Source of the DNA: Coriobacteriia bacterium
Lineage (GTDB): Bacteria; Actinomycetota; Coriobacteriia; Anaerosomatales; PALSA-660
Direction of reading: 5' to 3'
Assembly: GCA_030652345.1 (NCBI GenBank)
Contig: JAUSAU010000086.1
Coordinates: 4,324 to 68,323, forward strand
Length of the DNA stretch: 64,000 nt
Shown: positions 58,576-64,000 of the stretch, one piece after another
How positions within the stretch are numbered: the first letter of the stretch is position 1
Layout: each line of letters opens with the position of its first letter
Program-made: the position numbers and the translations under genes
Notes under the pieces: generated by a model
Seen by the model: the letters and a program-made list of their open reading frames with translations, nothing else
The model's database searches: none
Told to the model about the DNA's origin: nothing

Positions 58576-59798
58576 GAGCCGGCCTCGACGCTGTCCTCGG
58601 CCCCGGGCAGCCCGTCCCGGACCGTGCGCGCGAACGCCGCCGCCCACTCCCGGGCAGCCGACAGGTCGGCCTCTGTCGGCCGGTACTTCTGGGTGAAGTC
58701 CGCCTGAGCCATCGTGATGCCGATTTCCTCGAGGCGAGCCGTCATCTGTTTAGTCGCACCCGACGACCAACCGAACGACCCGAACACGGCGCCCATGCGG
58801 CCGACCGGCTTGAGACCGGCGATGTACTGCAGGTAGCCGGCGACGCGGTACAGCATCCCGTGATGCAGTGTCGGGGACCCGAGGATCAACCCGCGCGACT
58901 CGAGCAGAGCGTGCGTGATCTTCGAGAACGGTGTGGCCGCCAGGTCGAACAGCTCGACGGCGACGCCCTCGGAGGCGATCCCGTCGGCGATGACCTTGGC
59001 CAGCGCGTCGGTCGAGCCCCACATCGTGCCGTAGGCGACGACGACACGGTCCTCGAGCGAGTTCGCGCACCAGCGATCGTACGCGGCGATCGCGCGACCC
59101 ACGGCGTCGCCGCGCCAGATCACGCCATGACTCGTGGCGATGACCTCGGGCTTCCACCCGGCCGCCTGGACCTTCTCCATCGACTTCGCCACCTGTGATT
59201 CGAGCGGCATGAGGATGTTGGCGAAGTAGTCGGCGAGCTCCTCGAGCGCCAGTTCGACCCCGACCTCGTCCGCGAAACGCTCCGCGCTCGCGAGGTGCTG
59301 CCCGAACGCGTCGTTGCACATGAGAACGGCGTCCTCGGGGCAGTACGAGAACATCGAATCCGGCCAGTGCACCATCGGCATCGGCATGAAGCGCAGCGTC
59401 CGCCCGCCCAGATCGATGACATCGTCCGCTCCGACGGCCTCGACGACGAGGCCGTCGTGGTAGCCCGCGACGCCGCGGACGCCGCCGCTGGAGGCCACGA
59501 CCCGCGCGTTGGGGCACGCGGCCATGACGTCTCGCAACCCCGAGTTGTGGTCCGGCTCGACGTGGTTCACGACGATGAGGTCGATGGTCGACGGGTCGCA
59601 GACCTCAGCCACGCGTGCCAGGAGTTCCGGCACGAACGGGGTCTTCACCGTATCGACGAGCGCGGTCATCGCACTCCCGCGAACGAGGTACGCGTTGTAC
59701 GTCGTGCCGCGGGGAGTCTCGTACCCGTGGAAGTCACGGAGATTCCAGTCGATCGCGCCGACCCAGTGGATGCCGGCGGAGACAGGTATGGCGCGCAT
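58572..59798 (-). CDS. A-type flavodiiron protein (O2/NO reductase)
   Basis: A 408-residue cytoplasmic enzyme that reduces O2 to water (or NO to N2O) using a diiron site and FMN. The metallo-beta-lactamase part has the diiron ligands HVEPDH (His79, Glu81, Asp83, His84), the PMVHWPDSMFSY stretch, NDAFGQHLAS and TSHGVIWR. The flavodoxin part (about 255-400) begins with VAYGTMWGST and includes LGSPTLHHGM. All ligands appear to be present. It protects an anaerobe from oxygen. ATG 59798 has GGGAG 7 bp upstream. Confidence 0.92.
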   Translation of the reverse strand: MRAIPVSAGIHWVGAIDWNLRDFHGYETPRGTTYNAYLVRGSAMTALVDTVKTPFVPELLARVAEVCDPSTIDLIVVNHVEPDHNSGLRDVMAACPNARVVASSGGVRGVAGYHDGLVVEAVGADDVIDLGGRTLRFMPMPMVHWPDSMFSYCPEDAVLMCNDAFGQHLASAERFADEVGVELALEELADYFANILMPLESQVAKSMEKVQAAGWKPEVIATSHGVIWRGDAVGRAIAAYDRWCANSLEDRVVVAYGTMWGSTDALAKVIADGIASEGVAVELFDLAATPFSKITHALLESRGLILGSPTLHHGMLYRVAGYLQYIAGLKPVGRMGAVFGSFGWSSGATKQMTARLEEIGITMAQADFTQKYRPTEADLSAAREWAAAFARTVRDGLPGAEDSVEAGS

Positions 59799-59884
59799 GG
59801 CGATACTCCCGGTCCGAGTGGTCATGTATCGAGGATACCCCGAGACGGTCGCCGCGAGCGCGGGCGACTGACAGCCCTGCGGAA

Positions 59885-60892
59885 CTAGGAGCTCCGCTTG
59901 ACGAAGAAGTCCGCCATCGAGCCGAGCAGGTCACGGGCGCGCGACTTGGGCAGCGCGTCCTCGATGCCGGCCTTCGCCTCGATGATGAGATCGCGGGCGT
60001 AGGCGCGGGCGAACTCGATGGAACCTGCCGCCTCCATGATCCCGACGGCCTCTCCAAGCACGGCCGGGTCGCTCGCGCGGGCCGACAGGATCTCGAGCAG
60101 GCGGTCGCGCTGCGGCGAGTTCTGCAGGGCGTGGATCGCGACGAGCGTCCGCTTTCCCTCGGCTACATCGCTGCGGAAGTCCTTCTTGGTGGACTCCTTC
60201 GTACCGATCAGGTTGAGCACGTCGTCCTGTATCTGGAATGCGAGCCCTGCAGCCATGCCGAAGGCCCGAAGCGTCTCGACCTGCGCGGTCGAGCCACCGC
60301 CGATGATGGCGCCGACCGCGAGCGGCACACCACCGGAGTAGAAGGCCGTCTTGTGGTTCGCCATGATCAGGTAGTCGTCGACCGAGAGATCGAAACGGTC
60401 GTCCCGCGCCCATCCGATATCGAGCGCCTGGCCCTCGATGGTGCGCTCCGTCATCGACACCAGCTCGCCGAGGACGCGGATCTTCATCGTGTCATCGAGA
60501 CCAGGGTCGTCGACGACCGTCCCGCATACGAGCGAGAGAGCGAGATCGCCGGCGTTGATCGCGAGACCGAGGCCCTCGGAGATGTGCATGCACGGTAGGT
60601 CGCGGCGCGTCAGCGAACTATCCTCGATGTCATCGTGGATGAGCGCCGCGGTATGGAAGTGCTCGATCGCGGCGGCGGCCGGCCATGCCTTCTTGGGATC
60701 CCCGCCGACCGCCTCGCAGGCCAGCAGCGCGATCAGGGGGCGATGCCGTTTGCCGGAGTTGTCCGAGAACGTCTTGAGCGGCGCGTACAGATAGCGCGTC
60801 ATGTCGGGATGCGAGCCGTCGCCGAAGAACGTCGACAGGTAGCGGTCGAAGGACTTCGCGTTCGTCTTCAGGTAGAGCTCGAAACCGGTCAT
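59885..60892 (-). CDS. Polyprenyl synthetase family protein (geranylgeranyl/farnesyl type)
   Basis: A 335-residue trans-prenyltransferase. The first aspartate-rich motif is intact, DDIED (Asp87, Asp88, Asp91), preceded by a KRHRP element. The second motif reads QDDVLN, so its last Asp is Asn. The chain length is probably medium (C15-C20 or longer for menaquinone), but the product cannot be read from sequence. It is convergent with nothing and stands alone between the flavodiiron and membrane genes. Confidence 0.9.
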   Translation of the reverse strand: MTGFELYLKTNAKSFDRYLSTFFGDGSHPDMTRYLYAPLKTFSDNSGKRHRPLIALLACEAVGGDPKKAWPAAAAIEHFHTAALIHDDIEDSSLTRRDLPCMHISEGLGLAINAGDLALSLVCGTVVDDPGLDDTMKIRVLGELVSMTERTIEGQALDIGWARDDRFDLSVDDYLIMANHKTAFYSGGVPLAVGAIIGGGSTAQVETLRAFGMAAGLAFQIQDDVLNLIGTKESTKKDFRSDVAEGKRTLVAIHALQNSPQRDRLLEILSARASDPAVLGEAVGIMEAAGSIEFARAYARDLIIEAKAGIEDALPKSRARDLLGSMADFFVKRSS

Positions 60893-60953
60893 CCGTCTCC
60901 CCGAACGTGCGTGTGTCCACTGGGTCCGGCGCCGCTTCCGGGCACGGCCCGGC

Positions 60954-61307
60954 TCATGGTATCAGAGTCCACATCCACCACGTCCCGCCACCGTAGATGA
61001 GCAGGAAGGCGATGTGCTTGACGATCAAAGCCCGCCTCTTCTGGACGAGTTCTTCAGGCGAGGCCTGCTTCCTCCAATACAGCAGACGGACGGCACCGGT
61101 CACCGTGATGACGACGAGGGCGACCACGCCTAGCCAGAACACCGAGAGCATCGCGTCCCCGAGCGCCGCCGCAGCCTGGGCCGGAATGCCCGCGAGGCGG
61201 TCACGCAGCACCAGGGTGACGAGCAGAGCCGCAGCCCAGGTCCCGGTGCCCATATCGTGCAGAAAGTTGTTGGTTATCCACGCATAGCGTCTGATCGAGT
61301 CGTTCAC
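60954..61307 (-). CDS. Small membrane protein, CopD-like topology
   Basis: A 117-residue protein with three or four hydrophobic helices (about 20-38, 50-72 and 93-114), a conserved HD pair in the first helix (FLHDMGTGTW) and a second His (VKHIAF) in the last. The two His positions could bind a metal or heme, as in small CopD/b-type proteins. GTG start at 61307 overlaps the FetB-like permease stop. Function unknown. Confidence 0.6.
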   Translation of the reverse strand: MNDSIRRYAWITNNFLHDMGTGTWAAALLVTLVLRDRLAGIPAQAAAALGDAMLSVFWLGVVALVVITVTGAVRLLYWRKQASPEELVQKRRALIVKHIAFLLIYGGGTWWMWTLIP

Positions 61308-62140
61308 TGGGTTCCTTTCGGTTGCGGCAGTTCGCGGTAGCTCCTCTGCATGAAGACCCCGTCGCGGTCGAAGCGACGGCGATAACTCATGAGTACGGCG
61401 AGCAGTGCGCCGATCATCTCAGCTGCAGCGATCATGAGCATGACGACGATCTGGTACTTCGTCGCCTCGAGGGGATCGGCGCCGGCGAGTATCTGGCCGG
61501 TCATCATGCCGGGGATGAAGACGATGCCCGCCGCGGCCATCGCGTTGATCGCCGGTATCAGGCCTGCCCGCAGCGCGCTGCGGATGCTGGGATGCGACGC
61601 CTCCCAGGGGCTCGCGCCAAGGGCCGTCATCGCGAGGATCTCCCCGCTGCGGGCGTCCATATCCGCGAAGACGCGCTCGAACGAGAGCGCGATGCCGGTC
61701 ATCGAGTTACCGAGCACCATACCGGCGATCGGGATCACGGTGCGTGGGTCGTACCAGGGCTCCGCGCCGATCACGAGACCGGTGACGGCGAACGTGACGG
61801 TCAGTCCCGTCACCGCCATCGACGTGACGGCGGTGAGGAAGAGACCGGACGGCGCGTCCGGCGCGCGTTTGAGGACGATACGGGACGCGGTGACCGTCAT
61901 GAGTCCGAGGATGGCCACGACGGCCCACCAGCGGTCGAAGCGGAACACCCAGCCCAGGACGAGACCGAGCAGGAGCAGTTGGACGTACGTGCGCACCGTG
62001 GCGATCGCGAGGTCCCTTGTGACACCGAGCCGCATCCAAAGCGCGAGTCCGCCGGTCACGACGACGAAGGACGACGCCAGGAGAAGCTGCGGCCAACCGA
62101 TCAGGGTGACGCCGCCCGCGACGGCCTGGCCGGCACTCAC
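61304..62140 (-). CDS. FetB/YbbM-type ABC permease
   Basis: A 278-residue permease of the FetB family with about seven helices. The cytoplasmic hallmark is GASPWEASHPSIRSALRAGLIPAINAMAAAGIVFIPGMMTGQILAG (about 185-230; glycine- and methionine-rich). In E. coli FetAB exports iron. The GTG at 62140 overlaps the ATPase stop and has GAGGAG 5 bp upstream. Confidence 0.85.
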   Translation of the reverse strand: MSAGQAVAGGVTLIGWPQLLLASSFVVVTGGLALWMRLGVTRDLAIATVRTYVQLLLLGLVLGWVFRFDRWWAVVAILGLMTVTASRIVLKRAPDAPSGLFLTAVTSMAVTGLTVTFAVTGLVIGAEPWYDPRTVIPIAGMVLGNSMTGIALSFERVFADMDARSGEILAMTALGASPWEASHPSIRSALRAGLIPAINAMAAAGIVFIPGMMTGQILAGADPLEATKYQIVVMLMIAAAEMIGALLAVLMSYRRRFDRDGVFMQRSYRELPQPKGTQ

Positions 62141-62826
62141 GTGCGCTCCTCGGCCAGGGAGCCGCCCGCGAGGCGGAGACGGCGATCGGCCGTGCCGTCC
62201 GCGCGCAGGTGACGGACCCGGATGACCGCTCCCCCACCGTCGACGAACTCGCGGGTGAGCGCGGCGACCTGGGCTGCGGACTCGTCGTCGAGCGATGCGT
62301 CAGGCTCGTCGAGCAACAACACGTCGGGCCTCGTCAGGATGCAACGCAGCAGTGCGATCCGGGCGGCCTGCCCCTCGGACAGGCGATCCGCCTCGCGATC
62401 GAGCCCGACATCGGCGAGATGGACCCGGTCGAGCGCCGCACGGAGGTCGGCGTCCGCGGGCGGCTGCTCGCCCGCGCGAACCTTCAGGCGCCACGGCAAC
62501 GTGAGGTTGTGATGGACGCTGCCGGGTATGAGCGCGCTTCTCTGAGGCAGGTAGGCTACCCGCGAACGCCACACCTCCGGCGAGATCCCGGTAGCCGGGC
62601 GCCCCGCGAGCGAGAGCTGCCCCTCGACGCCGGGAAGCAGGCGGGCCAGCGCCAGCAGAAGCGTCGTCTTCCCCGAACCGGATGGTCCCACGATGTCGGT
62701 CAGCGCGCCGCCCGAAACCGTGAGGTCGACGCCGTGCAGCACCGTGGCCGGAGCGCCATCGCCGGGGCGAGTGACAGTCAGCGAGCGTACGGCGAGCAGC
62801 GGTGTCGCAGGTGCGGGAGTCGGCAT
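62137..62826 (-). CDS. FetA-type ABC transporter ATPase
   Basis: A 229-residue ATPase: Walker A VGPSGSGKTTLLL (about 47-59), Q-loop LPQRSALIPGSV, signature LSEGQAARIALLR (about 149-161), Walker B VLLLDEPDASLDDESA. The H-loop reads VRHLR rather than the usual THD, an aspartate-less variant also seen in some FetA proteins. It pairs with the downstream permease; metal efflux is the likely role. Confidence 0.85.
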   Translation of the reverse strand: MPTPAPATPLLAVRSLTVTRPGDGAPATVLHGVDLTVSGGALTDIVGPSGSGKTTLLLALARLLPGVEGQLSLAGRPATGISPEVWRSRVAYLPQRSALIPGSVHHNLTLPWRLKVRAGEQPPADADLRAALDRVHLADVGLDREADRLSEGQAARIALLRCILTRPDVLLLDEPDASLDDESAAQVAALTREFVDGGGAVIRVRHLRADGTADRRLRLAGGSLAEERT

Positions 62827-62881
62827 GGACTCATGCTACTACGCGGACACACGTGACCTCGGGACCACGCATCGCCACACG

Positions 62882-64000
62882 CTACCGTACGTGCGTGTGC
62901 ACGACCCTCGAGGTCGACGCGGTCCTGCCGGCTGCGGCCGCGTAGATGGCGTAGAAGTAGGCCACGCCGGCCGTGTGGGTGTGGTAGGAGTAGCTCCACC
63001 GCCCGCTCGAGGTCGTCACGCGCCGGATGGAGACGTAGGTGCGCCTGCCCGGCGCGCGCAGTCTCAGGTAGACGGAGTTGCCCGTCATCCCCGGCGTCAG
63101 GTAACCCCAGATCGTGAAGGTGCGGCCGCGACGGGCCGTGGAGCCCACCGCGATGCTCAGCGAGGTCCGGCTGACAGAACCCGTCGTCGCCCAGTCCGAG
63201 TACAGGCCGTCACGTACAGTGCGGACGCGGTACGTGTAGGTGTGACCGGCGACGAGCGTGGTGTCCGAGTAGGTCGTGGCCGCGGCCGAGAGCGCGGGAA
63301 GCGCGGTCCAGGTCCCGGCGTCGACCCGGCGCTCGATGACCACGGAGTCACGGGGCGTGGCGTCCAGAGCCCAGCTCACGAGGGCCGTCGATACCGACAG
63401 CAGCTTGACGCCGGCGGAGGTGGGCTGCGTAGGCTTGGGCACCGCCAACGCGATGGTGCGGGTCTCGTCCGCTCCCCGGTTGCCGGCCGCGTCCGTGTAG
63501 CGCACCACGATCGTCTTCTCACCGTTCGCACCGGGGAGTGCGATCTGGGTGGAGGACTGGGTGGCCGGCAGCGTGGCGGCGAAGCTCGCTCCCCCGTCGG
63601 CCGAGACGGCGAAGGCTCCGGGGCCGGAGGCGGCGTCTGTCACGGCGACCTCGACGGTCACGGTGGGCACCGCGGTGACGGTCGCGCCGCCGGAGACGGT
63701 GACGAGGGCGGTCGGAGGGGTGCCGTCGAACTTCACGGAACCCGTGTGCTCCGGCGTCTCGGTGGTGCCTTCGGCCGAGACCGACCAGTAGTGCAGGGTG
63801 TGCACGCCGTCGAGGAGGGCCGGAGCCGCGACCGGGGCCGCCGTGTCGGGGGCGCTGGTGTCGGAGGCACCATCCCAGTGCCAGAACGTGGTCCCGGCGA
63901 TGTCACGCGAGATCGAAGCGGACGGGAAGGTGCCGCGATACCAGCCGCCCGAACCGTTCGGGACGGCCGGCGACAGATGAAGGGCGGTGATGGGCGCGGG
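62882..64000 (-). CDS. C-terminal part of a large secreted adhesin-like protein with Ig/fibronectin-type domains
   Basis: The frame is open to the window edge; 372 residues are visible. They contain an OmpL47/chitobiase-like repeat (HTLHYWSVSAEG near 90), an Ig-like domain (VTVEVAVTDAASGPGAFAVS to VVRYTDAAGNRG, about 130-200), a fibronectin type III-like domain (about 215-290; SWALDA, YSDTTLVAGHTYTYRVRTV) and a C-terminal beta module (GRTFTIWGYLTPGMTGNSVYLRLR) resembling the N-terminal domain of the second TupA. It is exported by inference. The stop is 55 bp upstream of the FetA-like gene. Confidence 0.7.
   Translation of the reverse strand, partial: PAPITALHLSPAVPNGSGGWYRGTFPSASISRDIAGTTFWHWDGASDTSAPDTAAPVAAPALLDGVHTLHYWSVSAEGTTETPEHTGSVKFDGTPPTALVTVSGGATVTAVPTVTVEVAVTDAASGPGAFAVSADGGASFAATLPATQSSTQIALPGANGEKTIVVRYTDAAGNRGADETRTIALAVPKPTQPTSAGVKLLSVSTALVSWALDATPRDSVVIERRVDAGTWTALPALSAAATTYSDTTLVAGHTYTYRVRTVRDGLYSDWATTGSVSRTSLSIAVGSTARRGRTFTIWGYLTPGMTGNSVYLRLRAPGRRTYVSIRRVTTSSGRWSYSYHTHTAGVAYFYAIYAAAAGRTASTSRVVHTHVR

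Noticed and set aside
1..64000. CRISPR arrays, insertion sequences, prophage, rRNA or tRNA genes
   Set aside because: No repeat-spacer periodicity, no transposase or integrase motif, and no tRNA T-loop or rRNA-like segment were recognised. Composition is uniform through the window.

Overview
The window is GC-rich, gene-dense and has short intergenic gaps. It encodes a monoderm-style anaerobe: a TAT-exported selenocysteine formate dehydrogenase, large multiheme c-type cytochromes, a flavodiiron protein, a full molybdenum/tungsten cofactor pathway and a CheC/CheD-type chemotaxis system. The mix best fits a deep-branching anaerobic actinobacterium of the Coriobacteriia/Anaerosomatia type. That placement is an inference from gene content and composition; there is no rRNA or tRNA gene here to test it.

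Layout. 0-8.2 kb: housekeeping and envelope genes (end of a DUF362/ferredoxin protein, a class A penicillin-binding protein, an EamA transporter, VanZ, an orphan PilT, an NlpC/P60 hydrolase and a peptidoglycan-binding protein). 8.4-17.3 kb: a minus-strand chemotaxis operon (cheR, mcp, cheW, cheY, cheB, cheA, cheC, cheD) ending in a GAF-GGDEF cyclase. 17.4-25.3 kb: an L,D-transpeptidase, then a 14-heme cytochrome with an inserted FG-GAP propeller, an NHL propeller protein, a lipoprotein and a polytopic membrane protein. 25.4-32.1 kb: a formate dehydrogenase operon (catalytic subunit read through an in-frame UGA as selenocysteine, iron-sulfur subunit, hexaheme cytochrome) behind a Moco-family riboswitch with a terminator. 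32.2-39.9 kb: a candidate electron conduit (cytochrome b, 7-, 13- and 20-heme cytochromes, a TPR protein, an NHL-PIN-like fusion) from one clear promoter.

39.9-52.6 kb: a near-continuous run for tungsten/molybdenum supply and cofactor synthesis: two tungstate-type binding protein/permease pairs sharing one ATPase, a MobA-FdhD fusion, MoeA, MobB, MoaA, MoaC, a MOSC protein, MoaB, a cysteine desulfurase and a DUF3343 protein. Each binding-protein gene has its own Moco-family riboswitch whose 3' end includes the ribosome binding site. 52.7-55.1 kb: two paralogous lipoproteins and a LysR regulator. 55.2-58.2 kb: a Fur-family regulator with a palindromic box on its promoter, then an ECF cobalt/nickel transporter. 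58.2-64 kb: a flavodiiron protein, polyprenyl synthase, a FetAB-like ABC pair and the end of a large secreted protein.

How the parts connect: the central 27 kb reads as one physiological unit. Tungstate/molybdate is imported, built into the cofactor, sulfurated through FdhD and inserted into a selenoenzyme formate dehydrogenase. Its electrons can leave through a hexaheme cytochrome and then, by inference, through the neighbouring cytochrome b/multiheme cluster to an extracellular acceptor. Three copies of one riboswitch class sense the cofactor at both the metal-uptake and the enzyme step.
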